Assembly: GCA_025462725.1 (NCBI GenBank)
Contig: JAOAPE010000010.1
Location: forward strand, 62,001 to 126,000
Source: Terriglobales bacterium
GTDB taxonomy: Bacteria > Acidobacteriota > Terriglobia > Terriglobales > Acidobacteriaceae
DNA length: 64,000 bases
Direction of reading: 5' to 3'
The translations under genes were made by a program, and so were the position numbers. The notes beneath the pieces are model-generated. The model saw only the letters and a program-made list of their open reading frames with translations, did not search any database and had not been told where the DNA came from. Shown here piece by piece: positions 42,128 to 51,470 of this stretch; within the stretch, counting starts at the first letter, position 1; each line of letters opens with the position of its first letter.

Positions 42128-42232
42128 CTTTTTTGGTAGTCTAAAGCTTACAACTTTACTAGTAGAACCCAGTCTATAGGGAATAGACGCGAAAAACTGA
42201 CAGAGGGTGCAACAGAGTTGCAAAGAGGGGCA

Positions 42233-43555
42233 ATGCGCAAATCTATTAGCGGCAGGATGTTAGCTGCGGTCGTGGTTGTGGCGTCCTTTTTCAGCTGGAC
42301 TGTCACAAGCGCTCAGGGACAGCAACAGCAGATTCCGGATGCCCCTTCAGCGACGCGTCCAGTGCCGCAGACGTTTCCGGCGGGAACGAAGACCGCGCCG
42401 GCAAATCAGCCTGCGCGAGATGGAGCGTCGTCAGGCGACTCATCCTCCTCATCATCATCTTCTTCTGACCCCAACACTCCGCAACCCGCGACAGATGCCA
42501 GTTCCACAGGCACAGCTCCTGCCGATGCGAGGCGCATGCCACGTCCGGCAACCAGAACTGCGGATGACGACGGTCGCGACCAGTTCAAGATCAATGTGGC
42601 CGTGAGTTTCGTCACCGTTCCGGTCAACGTAAAAGATTCTGACGGACGCATGGTCGCCGGGCTTCAACGTCGCGATTTCTCCGTCTATGAAGATGGCGTC
42701 CTGCAACCGCTCAAGCTGTTTACCAGCGACCCATTTCCGTTGTCTGCGGCTTTGATCATCGATCAGGGCATGTCTGACACGGCGATGAAGAAAGTGAATG
42801 ACAGCCTTCCCGCCATCACAGGCGCGTTCAGCCAGTTCGACGAAGTGGCGCTCTACACGTATGGAGATTCTGTCCACAAAGTCACGGATTTCAATGCGGT
42901 AAGCGATGCGCTGACCGGGGCGTTGCGTCGGGTGAAGCGAAGCGGACAGACAGGCGGAGTGCCGGTTGTGTCCGGGCCAATGGCAGGCGGCCCGACAGTG
43001 AATAACCGCCCATTCGATCCGGGAACGCCGCAAGTACAGACGCCGACGAAGGAGTCGCACACTCTGAATGATGCGATCTTGCGCGCGGCTGCGGATCTGA
43101 GCAGGCATAAGAGTGATAATCCCACACGCAAGATTATCTTCATCATCTCCGACGGCAAAGAGCAAGGCAGCACCGCAAGCTATGCGGACGTATTGAAAGT
43201 GCTGCTGACACACGAGATCGCTGTCTATGGTATTGGCGTGGACACTGCCGCTATTCCCGTATACAACACCGCCTCGAAATTGCATCTGCCATTTACGGGA
43301 TACGGGAACATTCTGCCTAAGTATGTTTCGGCAACCGGCGGTGAGTACTTTGCGGAGTTTTCACGAAACGCGATTGAAGGCGCTTATGCCAATCTCACCG
43401 AAGTGGCGCGTAACCAGTACACCCTGGGTTACAGCACGCGGGCGACGGTTGCGGGCAATTACCGGTCGATCGAGGTCAAGGTGAAGCGTCTGGGGTTGCG
43501 CGTGTACGCCAGGGATGGGTATTATCCACTTCCGCCGCCACGGGCAAACCAGTAG
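42233..43555 (+). CDS. secreted VWFA-related protein 3 (degenerate MIDAS)
   Basis: A 440-residue homologue. The N-terminus has a signal peptide and a Ser/Pro/Gln-rich linker with SSSSSSSS. The domain has VNVAVSFVTVPVNVKDSDGRMVAGLQRRDFSVYEDG, but the MIDAS strand reads ALIIDQGMSD (DxGxS; the first Ser is replaced by Gly). SHTLNDAILRAAADLSRH and YRSIEVKVKRLGLRVYARDGYYP close it. The metal site is therefore doubtful. ATG 42233 follows AGAGGGG at close range. Confidence 0.88.
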   Translation: MRKSISGRMLAAVVVVASFFSWTVTSAQGQQQQIPDAPSATRPVPQTFPAGTKTAPANQPARDGASSGDSSSSSSSSSDPNTPQPATDASSTGTAPADARRMPRPATRTADDDGRDQFKINVAVSFVTVPVNVKDSDGRMVAGLQRRDFSVYEDGVLQPLKLFTSDPFPLSAALIIDQGMSDTAMKKVNDSLPAITGAFSQFDEVALYTYGDSVHKVTDFNAVSDALTGALRRVKRSGQTGGVPVVSGPMAGGPTVNNRPFDPGTPQVQTPTKESHTLNDAILRAAADLSRHKSDNPTRKIIFIISDGKEQGSTASYADVLKVLLTHEIAVYGIGVDTAAIPVYNTASKLHLPFTGYGNILPKYVSATGGEYFAEFSRNAIEGAYANLTEVARNQYTLGYSTRATVAGNYRSIEVKVKRLGLRVYARDGYYPLPPPRANQ

Positions 43556-43763
43556 CAGAGGCAGATCTCCACCGGTACAGGTCACTTTAGTAAGCATCTC
43601 GATGTGAGATTGCTGTCCGATGTGGTGGTTTCAGGCATTAGAATCAGTAGTAGCTCTCCTGTGATATAAGAATAAGCATACTCAGCAGAGTTTCTGTTTC
43701 GGCATCCCCATCGCAAAGACATAGATAAGAGCAGTGTCCGCGCGACCCGATTGAGGCAAGGTC

Positions 43764-44348
43764 TTGAGTTTCATCAACTTCGCGGCAAGAGAAATAAACT
43801 GCAAAATCGTGTATTACGGCGCTGGCCTTGGTGGAAAAACCACCAACTTGCAGGTTATTTTCGACAAGACCGGAGACAAACAAAAAGGCAAGATGATCTC
43901 GCTTGCCACCGAGAGTGACCGTACACTTTTCTTCGATTTCCTTCCCCTTGACCTGGGCACCGTCCGCGGATTCAAGACGCGGTTCCACCTTTACACCGTC
44001 CCCGGGCAGGTCTTCTACGATGCCAGCCGCAAACTGATCTTGCGCGGCGTGGATGGCGTGGTGTTCGTTGCCGACTCACAAGAAGAGCGAATGGACGCCA
44101 ACTTGGAAGCGCTGGACAACCTGCAAGACAACCTCAAAGAACACAACTACGAACTGGCGAAAATCCCTTACGTGCTGCAACTGAACAAGCGCGATCTTCC
44201 CAACGTGATGCCCGTAGACGCCCTGAAGAAAGAACTCCTGAAAAAAGGCGAACCCGTCTTTGAAGCCGTAGCCTACAACGGCACCGGAGTTTTTGAGACG
44301 CTGAAAGAAGTGGCACGGCAGGTTCTGGTTGAATTGAAAAAAGGGTAG
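43764..44348 (+). CDS. MglA-like small GTPase
   Basis: A 194-residue Ras-like GTPase of the MglA family. The P-loop is [10 protein letters not shown] (about 19-28), with TVPGQVFYD instead of the usual DTAGQ, and the guanine motif NKRDLP. MglA-type GTPases control polarity, motility or cell organisation. No mglB (roadblock-domain GAP) is adjacent. The start codon is TTG with GAGGCAAGG before it, and the upstream 200 bases hold no gene. Confidence 0.88.
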   Translation: MSFINFAAREINCKIVYYGAGLGGKTTNLQVIFDKTGDKQKGKMISLATESDRTLFFDFLPLDLGTVRGFKTRFHLYTVPGQVFYDASRKLILRGVDGVVFVADSQEERMDANLEALDNLQDNLKEHNYELAKIPYVLQLNKRDLPNVMPVDALKKELLKKGEPVFEAVAYNGTGVFETLKEVARQVLVELKKG

Positions 44349-44436
44349 AGTCAGTGGTTGGTAGTTTGTGCAATTGAAAAAAGGTTAGCCCCGCAATACA
44401 CTTCCTCCTCTCATCTCTGAGATTGAGGAGTCTCCA

Positions 44437-44892
44437 ATGTCTAACTCCGGTTCCATCAGTCTCCCTCCTATGGCTTTCGGGGGCGTCAACCCCATCTTCC
44501 GCGTTGCCGATCTGAAGAAGAGTCTTGACTATTACATCAATGTGCTCGGCTTCAAGGTGAACTGGGAGTATCCGTATATTGCATCAGTGTCGCGCGGGCG
44601 TTGCGGAATTTTTCTGAGCGAAGGCGATCAGGGGAATCCCGGCGCATGGGTGTGGATCGGCGTTGAAGATTGCGAGACTGTCTTTCAGGAACTTAGTGCC
44701 AAAGGCGCGAAGGTGCGCAATCCACCTTCGAACTATCCGTGGGCGCTTGAGATGCAAGTGGAAGACCTCGATGGAAACGTGATGCGGATCGGGTCTGATA
44801 CCAAGCCTAATGAGCCGATTGGACAGTGGGTGGATATGTACGGCACCCGATGGCAATCAGTAAAGGATGGGTGGAAGCGAGTAGGAAAGTAG
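44437..44892 (+). CDS. VOC-family (glyoxalase/bleomycin-resistance-like) protein
   Basis: A 151-residue single vicinal-oxygen-chelate domain (FRVADLKKSLDYYINVLGFKV, GRCGIFLSEG, VEDLDGNVMRIG). Such proteins bind metal or sequester small molecules; the reaction is unknown. GAGGAG before the ATG gives a firm start. Confidence 0.85.
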   Translation: MSNSGSISLPPMAFGGVNPIFRVADLKKSLDYYINVLGFKVNWEYPYIASVSRGRCGIFLSEGDQGNPGAWVWIGVEDCETVFQELSAKGAKVRNPPSNYPWALEMQVEDLDGNVMRIGSDTKPNEPIGQWVDMYGTRWQSVKDGWKRVGK

Positions 44893-44982
44893 ATTTATTC
44901 GAGCGTAGCTCGAATTGCGGGTAAACACTTCCGGCTACTCGCGGCTTCTAAATGGAGAAACCACCTTCTCCAGAGGCCCCGC

Positions 44983-45894
44983 ATGTTTCGCCCACCTTCT
45001 TCACTCCTTTTTGCTTGCTCTCTCTCGATCGGATTAGTCCTTGGTTGCGGTGGAGGTGGAAATCCGACACCGACGGTCGCGTCCACTCCGACAACTCCCA
45101 ACCCGAGCGGAGGCGGCAGCGCAAGTCCTACGCCTTCGCCAGCACCCACTCCAACGCCAACACCGACGCCCGGGGGGCAAAGCGCGAATCCCACTACCTA
45201 TCAGGTGCAATTGGTTTCGACTCAGCACAGCCAAGTCGCGGTAGGACAGGTCACGGTTGATGCTGTCTCAAACAACGGCGCCACTGAGGTGAAACTAAAT
45301 CAGACGACTCCTAACATGCAGTTCTTCGTTAAATTTTGCAGCTTTGGCACAGTGAACCAGAACTGCGTTTCATTGGGAAGTTTCACAACCGACCCAGGGG
45401 GCAATGCGGATGCGACACTCATGTTCCCCAGCAAGGGAACTTGGGCTGGAGTTTTCTTTCTTGGCAATAGCAGTACGTTTGATGCGTCATCGCAAGCAGT
45501 ATTCCAAACCGAACCGGCAGCGCTCAGCGGGAATTTCGGCACCGCTCAGACTTATCGCGTGGCGTTGCAACCGCAGAACAACGTAACCAACGGACTGAAT
45601 GGAATCCCGACTGAACCGACCACGCTTACCAGTGGATTCATCAGCGAAGTGGGCGACACGGTGCACGCAGAAGTCCAGGGAGCGAAGCCGAACACGATGT
45701 ACGACGTGGGCTTCTGCCCGAATACTATCTTTGGATCCGGATGCAACCAGTTCCTGAACAACACAGTTACAACGGATGCTTCAGGAAACGGCAGTGTCGA
45801 TATGAAAGAGACCGGCGCACCAGCGGAAGTCTTCTTCGTTGACGTACACAACACCCGCGGGCAGGGATACGTGACTGCGTTTGTCGTGCAGTGA
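44983..45894 (+). CDS. putative lipoprotein with Pro-Thr linker
   Basis: A 303-residue exported protein. Signal with lipobox LVLGC (about residues 18-22), GGGG, then a Pro/Thr/Ser linker (about 28-70). Two beta-rich repeats follow, each with a CxxxxxxxxC-type pair and the phrase VTTDASGNGS/FTTDPGGNAD. It shares its linker style with the HAF protein at 33378. Not otherwise recognised. Confidence 0.65.
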   Translation: MFRPPSSLLFACSLSIGLVLGCGGGGNPTPTVASTPTTPNPSGGGSASPTPSPAPTPTPTPTPGGQSANPTTYQVQLVSTQHSQVAVGQVTVDAVSNNGATEVKLNQTTPNMQFFVKFCSFGTVNQNCVSLGSFTTDPGGNADATLMFPSKGTWAGVFFLGNSSTFDASSQAVFQTEPAALSGNFGTAQTYRVALQPQNNVTNGLNGIPTEPTTLTSGFISEVGDTVHAEVQGAKPNTMYDVGFCPNTIFGSGCNQFLNNTVTTDASGNGSVDMKETGAPAEVFFVDVHNTRGQGYVTAFVVQ

Positions 45895-45913
45895 TCTCAC
45901 AGACGCATCCGGA

Positions 45914-47068
45914 TCAAACGACCATCTTGCCGAATCGTTTGGCTGCGAGCAGAAGCACGACAACTCCCATGAAGAACAATACAGCCGCGTTTTCCCAAAG
46001 TTGAAAGAATCCGGCGCCGCGCAGAATCACTCCGCGAAACGTATCAATCATGTAAGTTGCAGGGACGAAGTTGCTCAGCCAGTAAAAGATCGCGGGCATG
46101 TTGTCGCGGGGGAAGACGTATCCCGAAAGAAAGATGCTGGGCAGCAGAATGCCCATTGATGATTGCATCGCTTCCGCCTGCGAGTTTGCTTTGACTGAGA
46201 TCAACATTCCCAGCGCGAGATTGACGAAGAGATATGACAGCGAAAGCAAGACCAACAGAAACACGTTCCCGCTGATGGCAACCTTGAATAGGAACCGCAT
46301 GAAACTGAGCAGGATGACGAGTTCCACCAGCGCCAGCGCGAAGTAAGGCATCATCTTGCCCATCATCAATCCCAACGGCTTGACGGGCGTGACCATGAGT
46401 TGTTCGAGCGTGCCGCGTTCTTTTTCGCGCACCACTGAGAATGCAGTGAGCATGGTGGTGATCATCAACAGCATCACTGCGATGAGTCCGGGCAAAAAGA
46501 AGTTGGGCGAGCGCGAATCGGGATTGAACATCACCTTGGGGCGAACGTCGATCGCGGGTAGCGCATCAGCGGGAATCATGCGCCGCAGTGATTCGTCGAG
46601 TCCGATGGCGCTGGCGACGTTCAATGCCTGCCCGGCAACTGCGGATTCTGAGCCGTCAACCATGACCATGATCTGCGCACTGCGATGCGCGAGCAGGTCG
46701 CGATCGAAATCTACAGGGACCTCTACTCCCACACGAGCGCGCCCGGCGATCAACTCTTCGTTCAACTCTTTTTCCGAATGGACGTACTTGTAGATGCGAA
46801 AGGTGTCGGAGTTACGGAAGCGGTCAAGCAATGCGCGTGTCTGCGAACTTCCGGGCGCGGGATTTGTACCTTCCATGATCCCGGTCTGGTCATAGACGAC
46901 GGTCTTTACCTGCCTGACATTTGTATCAATAGCAGCGCCGAGGATGATCATCTCCATCAGCGGCACGATGAGCGCGAACATGATCGCCATGGAATCGCGG
47001 CGCATGTGCAGCGCTTCTTTGTAGAAGACGGCGAGGAATCCGCGGAAGGGCGCGAACAGGCTAGACAT
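45914..47068 (-). CDS. ABC-2 type transporter permease
   Basis: A 384-residue membrane protein with an N-terminal helix (MAIMFALIVPLMEMIILGAAI), a large extracytoplasmic domain, and a C-terminal bundle with VREKERGTLEQLMVTPVKPLGLMMGKMMPY and PRDNMPAIFYWLSNFVPATYMIDTFRGVILRGAG, the ABC2-membrane pattern of YbhS/YbhR-like exporters. Its start overlaps the ATPase stop. Together with the HlyD-like and ATPase genes it forms a drug/toxic-compound exporter. Only one permease is present (YbhRS uses two), so a homodimer is likely. Confidence 0.88.
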   Translation of the reverse strand: MSSLFAPFRGFLAVFYKEALHMRRDSMAIMFALIVPLMEMIILGAAIDTNVRQVKTVVYDQTGIMEGTNPAPGSSQTRALLDRFRNSDTFRIYKYVHSEKELNEELIAGRARVGVEVPVDFDRDLLAHRSAQIMVMVDGSESAVAGQALNVASAIGLDESLRRMIPADALPAIDVRPKVMFNPDSRSPNFFLPGLIAVMLLMITTMLTAFSVVREKERGTLEQLMVTPVKPLGLMMGKMMPYFALALVELVILLSFMRFLFKVAISGNVFLLVLLSLSYLFVNLALGMLISVKANSQAEAMQSSMGILLPSIFLSGYVFPRDNMPAIFYWLSNFVPATYMIDTFRGVILRGAGFFQLWENAAVLFFMGVVVLLLAAKRFGKMVV

Positions 47069-48020
47069 TGACGACCTCTCCGATCTCGCGCTGACGCTGC
47101 ACTGTCAGCTCGACAAAAACGTCTTCGAGGTCTGCAACGAGTGGGCGGATCTCTTCGACTTGAACGCCTTTGGATGCCATATCGGCGACGATCTGGTCGG
47201 CTTGCACGTGATCATCCACAAGCGCGTGGATGGAGCGTCCGAAGATGGTTGCGCTTTTCAGGTACGGAAGCTGCCGCGCTTTGCGCAGCGCGGAGGTGAC
47301 TTCGCGCGAGCTGATCTCGAAACGATGCGTACCCGCAGGAGACGCTTCCGGCAATTCGCGCAGGCTGTCAGGAGTGCCATCCGCAATGAGCTTGCCATAA
47401 TACACATACGCGAGGTGGCTGCAGCGCTCGGCTTCGTCCATGTAATGAGTGGTCACGAAGAACGTGATGCCCTGCCCCGAAAGATCGAAGAGCAGGTCCC
47501 AGAGTCGGCGGCGCGCAACCGGATCGATGCCCGCAGTGGGCTCGTCAAGAAACATGATCTTGGGATCGTGCAGCATGGCGCAGCCCAGCGCGAGGCGCTG
47601 CTTCCAACCGCCGGAGAGGCGCGCGGCCTGGCGATCGATGTACGGCTGCAGCGCGTTGCGCTCAATCGTGGTGGCGATTTTTTCTTCGAGTACTTTTCCG
47701 GTGAGCCCGTAAACCCGCCCGTAGAAGCGCAGATTCTCGAGCACGGTGAGATCGTCATACAGGCTGAACTTCTGGCTCATGTATCCAATGCGCAAGCGGA
47801 CGTCTTCGGGCGATTTGCGAACATCGAGTCCGTCAACGAAAGCTTCGCCATCGGAGAGCGCGAGAATCCCGGTGAGCATTTTGATAATTGTGGTTTTGCC
47901 GCTGCCGTTGGGGCCAAGCAGCCCGAAGACTTCGCCTTTTTCAACACTGAAGGTGACGTGATCGACTGCGGTGAAGTCACCGAAATTACGCGTCAGATCT
48001 TTTGTAATGATGGCCGGCAT
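47061..48020 (-). CDS. ABC exporter ATP-binding protein
   Basis: A 319-residue ATPase with Walker A GPNGSGKTT, signature LSGGWKQRL and Walker B IMFLDEPTAGID, plus a long C-terminal part. It is YbhF-like but with a single NBD. It overlaps the permease gene by eight bases; its ATG overlaps the HlyD stop (TAATG). Confidence 0.92.
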   Translation of the reverse strand: MPAIITKDLTRNFGDFTAVDHVTFSVEKGEVFGLLGPNGSGKTTIIKMLTGILALSDGEAFVDGLDVRKSPEDVRLRIGYMSQKFSLYDDLTVLENLRFYGRVYGLTGKVLEEKIATTIERNALQPYIDRQAARLSGGWKQRLALGCAMLHDPKIMFLDEPTAGIDPVARRRLWDLLFDLSGQGITFFVTTHYMDEAERCSHLAYVYYGKLIADGTPDSLRELPEASPAGTHRFEISSREVTSALRKARQLPYLKSATIFGRSIHALVDDHVQADQIVADMASKGVQVEEIRPLVADLEDVFVELTVQRQREIGEVVNV

Positions 48021-49084
48021 TAGTTTGCCTCCGCGAATCTCACATCCGCGTGGATACCAGCACGGAGCTTGTTCTCGTGGTTGTCAACACGCAGCTTCAC
48101 GCCAATGACCTGGTGCTCGCGCTCTTCGGCCGTTTGCACGTTGCGCGGCAGGAATTCCGCTTTTTGGCGGATCTGTTCGATAGTGGCTGAGAATGTCGTC
48201 TTGGGAAATGCGTCGACGGTAAGATTGGCTTTCTGTCCGACACGAACTTGTCCGATGCGATCTTGCGGGACGTAGACCATCACGAAGAGTTGGTCGGCCT
48301 CAAGCAGGCGAGCGATGCGGGTATCAGCGGCGACGAGATTGCCGGGACGGATGTCCATGGCTTCGATCACCGCAGTCGCAGGCGACCGCACCTCGCGCTC
48401 CGCAAATTGCGCTTCCGCTTCCTTCAGTTCCCCTTCGGAGCGGGTGAGTTCGGCTTTGGCGGCGGCGATCTCTTCGACGCGGAATCCCTTTTCTGTTCGT
48501 TGCTGCACGGCGGCGGATGCCTGCATTAATTTTTCGGCGGCATGGATGCTATGTTCGGCGCTCTCGACCGCTGCTTTCGCAGCATCACGGCGCATGGAAG
48601 CGTCGTCAAGCTGTTGGCGGGAGACAACGCCGTCATCGGCCAGTTTCTTGTATCGCGCATAGTTGCTTTCGGCATTGACGGACTCCGCCTTTGCGCGATC
48701 AAGTTCGGAACGGGCGCGGGAAAGCTCAGCGGCGCGGTCTTGCGTCCCGGCGCGGGCTTCCATAACTTCTTCGGGCCGATTTCCGCGAAGCAGCTTGTCA
48801 TAGTTGGCTTTGGCTGCGGCGTAGTGTCCACGGGCTTGAAGCAGGCGGCCTTCCAATTGGTCAGAGTCGAAGAGGACGAGCAATTGATTCGGTTGGACAA
48901 GGTCGCCCTCTTGCGCGAGCACGCGCAGGATGCGTCCGCCGACTTTGGAACCGACCTCGATGTTGCGCGCTTCGAGCGTGCCGGAGGCGGTCAGTTGTTT
49001 GCTGTCGGCGCGCCACCACTTGGCGGCGATGAGGATTCCGCCGGCGATGAGGATGAGAGGAATGAAGATCAGTCTGCGATTCAT
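48020..49084 (-). CDS. HlyD-family membrane-fusion protein
   Basis: A 354-residue periplasmic adaptor. An N-terminal membrane anchor (LIFIPLILIAGGILIAAKWW) is followed by the lipoyl half (VGSKVGGRILRVLAQEGDLVQPNQLLVLFD), a long coiled-coil hairpin (about 85-230), and the second half (AVIEAMDIRPGNLVAADTRIARLL...VPQDRIGQVRVGQKANLTVDAFP). It links the ABC exporter to an outer-membrane channel. It lies one base after the TetR gene. Confidence 0.92.
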   Translation of the reverse strand: MNRRLIFIPLILIAGGILIAAKWWRADSKQLTASGTLEARNIEVGSKVGGRILRVLAQEGDLVQPNQLLVLFDSDQLEGRLLQARGHYAAAKANYDKLLRGNRPEEVMEARAGTQDRAAELSRARSELDRAKAESVNAESNYARYKKLADDGVVSRQQLDDASMRRDAAKAAVESAEHSIHAAEKLMQASAAVQQRTEKGFRVEEIAAAKAELTRSEGELKEAEAQFAEREVRSPATAVIEAMDIRPGNLVAADTRIARLLEADQLFVMVYVPQDRIGQVRVGQKANLTVDAFPKTTFSATIEQIRQKAEFLPRNVQTAEEREHQVIGVKLRVDNHENKLRAGIHADVRFAEAN

Positions 49085-49085
49085 A

Positions 49086-49775
49086 TCAGTGCTTCACTTT
49101 CTTTTTCGTGCTTCGTTTCGGTTTACCGACACTTGCGGACCTCGCGCCCGTTTTTGCCGGCGCCGCGCCGCTCCAGAAAATCTCAAACATGGTGTCGAGC
49201 CATTGCTGCAGGTCATTGCCGCCGCTGACGCTGTACACGATCTCCGTTCCAAGGATGAATTGTTGAAATGTTCGCGCAAGCAAGAGGGCCGAAATGTCCG
49301 TGCGCACCTGCCCGAGTTTCTGGCCGCGTTCGAAAACGCGAGACACAGCAGCGCGTGCCTTTAATAGAGTGGTCTGGAATGCCTCGCCGATAAGCGGCTC
49401 CGTTACGGCGAGGCCAATGACGTTCCTGACAATGTTGGTCCGCGATGGAGAGGCTAGAAAATTACGGGCGAAGCCGCGGAGATGCGCGCGAACGTCGGTG
49501 GCCGTTGGGGCTTCTTTTTCCAGGCGCTCGAATTCCAGGCGAACCAGCGCGAAGACGTTCAGCAGCAAATGCTCTTTGCTGGGGAAATAGTTGAAGAACG
49601 TCCCTTTGGCGACGTCGGCGGCTTCAGTGATCTGTTCGACGGTGGTGGGCGTGTATCCGTTTTTCTCAAATAGCCGAACGGCGGAAGAGAGAATGCGCTG
49701 CGCGGTCTCTTCACGGCGGCGCTGGCGTCGGCCGGGAACTTCAGGGCCGGGGAGATGGAGAGAATCTAGACTCAT
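49086..49775 (-). CDS. TetR/AcrR-family repressor of the exporter
   Basis: A 229-residue regulator. The N-terminal helix-turn-helix (AQRILSSAVRLFEKNGYTPTTVEQITEAADVAKGTFFNYFPSKEHL, about 24-68) is canonical. The C-terminal part is the ligand domain. It should bind the palindrome at 49774-49791, which overlaps its own -10 box and start codon, and repress the whole four-gene operon until an effector binds. ATG 49775 was chosen; TTG 49781 in frame is possible. The order TetR-HlyD-ABC-ABC mirrors the CecR/YbhGFSR system. Confidence 0.9.
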   Translation of the reverse strand: MSLDSLHLPGPEVPGRRQRRREETAQRILSSAVRLFEKNGYTPTTVEQITEAADVAKGTFFNYFPSKEHLLLNVFALVRLEFERLEKEAPTATDVRAHLRGFARNFLASPSRTNIVRNVIGLAVTEPLIGEAFQTTLLKARAAVSRVFERGQKLGQVRTDISALLLARTFQQFILGTEIVYSVSGGNDLQQWLDTMFEIFWSGAAPAKTGARSASVGKPKRSTKKKVKH

Positions 49776-49791
49776 AGTCAAATATGACTAT
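49774..49791. promoter_or_regulatory. TetR operator palindrome
   Basis: ATAGTCA-AATA-TGACTAT, perfect 7-base arms with a four-base centre. It overlaps the -10 box and the ATG of tetR, as expected for autorepression. Confidence 0.75.
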
Positions 49792-49816
49792 AGGTCAGAT
49801 TTGTTATGTCGGTCAA
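49787..49816 (-). promoter_or_regulatory. Promoter of the tetR-exporter operon
   Basis: On the minus strand TTGACC (49816-49811) is 18 bases before TATAGT (49792-49787), five of six matches at each box. Initiation would fall about five bases before ATG 49775, leaving almost no leader. Confidence 0.7.
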
Positions 49817-49832
49817 GAATTATCGAGAGCAC

Positions 49833-49858
49833 AAAAAGCCGCCTCGTCCGGCGGCTTT
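49833..49858 (-). terminator. Terminator of the M48 protease gene
   Basis: AAAGCCGCC/GGCGGCTTT stem; the minus-strand transcript ends in TTTTTG. It is 23 bases beyond the protease stop and just upstream of the tetR promoter. Confidence 0.85.
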
Positions 49859-49880
49859 CCTTCTTGCTTAGGTACGACGA

Positions 49881-51284
49881 CTACCTGCTTCTTAGGCTGC
49901 CTAACATCTTGTTGAATGCGGGCTGTAGCTGCGCAAAGTCCTGATCGGGCGCGATGAATACGAGATACACGACTGAGCCGTCGGGACGTTGCGTGACCAC
50001 GAGCCAATCGCGCTCCCGCTCCGGTTGGTTGTTGCTAGTTTTGAGTGGAGATGGCCCAAGCATCATCACGGATTTCGCATTTCTGCCGTTCACGGTCACA
50101 TTTTGATCGTTGCCGATTTGGCGCAAATCCGGATTCGATTGCCGCAATTGAGCGAGCAGTTGATGAGTTGCATTGTCCAGCGAGTTGGCATTCGCGCTGC
50201 CGTTGTTCTCAGGATCGAAGCCGCTGATGATGGTTCCGTAAGCGACTGCGTCGTTGGCGATTCCGCTTTTTGGAGCGATGGTGACTTCCGAGTTCGCGTC
50301 ACCGAAGACCTGCCAGTTTGACGGATACGAGACCGAATACGCGGAGTGATTGAAGGTTTGATATTGGCCGGTGGGCATAATGTCCGAGCCGCGCGAGATC
50401 TGCTGATTGCCTGCGGTCCCCTGCCCTTGCTGCTGGTTCTGAATTTCCTGCGCAGTGAGCGCCTTCATGCCGCCAACACGCTGTTTGATCTGGCGAAACT
50501 CGGCGCTGTCTTGCTGATATGAGATGGGCGTGAGCGTGCGAATCTCATTCGTGACTGACTGCGCGCGATTGCCCGGATTCGGGTGGTCGCTCATGAACTG
50601 CGGGCCGGCTGCTCCGCCTGTGGATTCAAGCTTTCGGAAAAAATCCACCATGGCCTGCGGATTGTACCCGGCGTCATGCATGATGCCGGTGCCAACGAGG
50701 TCAGCCTGATTCTCCGCGTCACGGGAATACTTGAGAAAAATCGAGCCCACGCCTATCGAGCCAACCATTTGGGCGATCTGCGCGCCGCGTCCATTGCCCA
50801 TCAATCCACCGAGTATTGCGAGTGGGGCTTGCGCCATCATCTGCTGGCTGGCCATGTGGGTGCTGTGCCGCATGATGACGTGTCCCATCTCATGGGCCAT
50901 CACTCCGGCGAGTTGGGCTTCATTGTCCGCGGCTTGAATGGTTCCCAGGTTGATGTGGATAGGGCCGCCGGGAAGGGCGAAGGCATTGATGTCCTTCTGG
51001 TTGACGATCTTGAAGGTATACGGATACTTCGGCCCGGGAGCCTTGGCCACCAGCCGCGCGCCAAGATTCTGGATATAGCGGTTCAGTGCCGCATCATTGA
51101 CGATGGGCATCTGCTTGTCCACTTTGGCGGCTTCCTGCTGGCCGGCTTGGACTTCCTGGTCCACGGAAAAGAAATTGGGGCTGGCCGGTTTGGGATTGAA
51201 ACGCGCATAAAGCGGTACAGAGATAGCGAACGCAAGAATTGCCGCAGTGACCCTCAGCAGCATGGGACGACGTGTGTGACTCAT
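49881..51284 (-). CDS. M48-family metalloprotease
   Basis: A 467-residue exported peptidase. After a signal segment (MLLRVTAAILAFAISVPLYA), the catalytic region has HEMGHVIMRH (HExxH zinc motif) and the third ligand Glu in SRDAENQADLVG. This is the BepA/YfgC-like arrangement. A C-terminal PsbP-like beta domain (SYPSNWQVFGD, about 300-460) is added instead of TPRs. It probably serves outer-membrane protein quality control. ATG 51284 has GGAG eight bases upstream. Confidence 0.9.
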   Translation of the reverse strand: MSHTRRPMLLRVTAAILAFAISVPLYARFNPKPASPNFFSVDQEVQAGQQEAAKVDKQMPIVNDAALNRYIQNLGARLVAKAPGPKYPYTFKIVNQKDINAFALPGGPIHINLGTIQAADNEAQLAGVMAHEMGHVIMRHSTHMASQQMMAQAPLAILGGLMGNGRGAQIAQMVGSIGVGSIFLKYSRDAENQADLVGTGIMHDAGYNPQAMVDFFRKLESTGGAAGPQFMSDHPNPGNRAQSVTNEIRTLTPISYQQDSAEFRQIKQRVGGMKALTAQEIQNQQQGQGTAGNQQISRGSDIMPTGQYQTFNHSAYSVSYPSNWQVFGDANSEVTIAPKSGIANDAVAYGTIISGFDPENNGSANANSLDNATHQLLAQLRQSNPDLRQIGNDQNVTVNGRNAKSVMMLGPSPLKTSNNQPERERDWLVVTQRPDGSVVYLVFIAPDQDFAQLQPAFNKMLGSLRSR

Positions 51285-51417
51285 AAAGAAGGCTCCGTTC
51301 GCAAATGACAAAAAGCGACGCACAAGAAACTACTCAAAATTCCGGGTATACAGGTTTGATGCAAAAACAGAGCTGGTCGGTTTCCGGCTCTCTGCCCCCG
51401 ATGGGATAATTCAGGTC

Positions 51418-51452
51418 ACGAAAAAAGGGGCACCCTGTGAGATGCCCCTTCA
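51418..51452 (-). terminator. Terminator of the AAA+ gene
   Basis: AAGGGGCA/TGCCCCTT stem with a run of T on the minus-strand side, about 19 bases beyond the stop at 51471. Confidence 0.88.
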
Positions 51453-51470
51453 ATATACCTTACCCAACGT

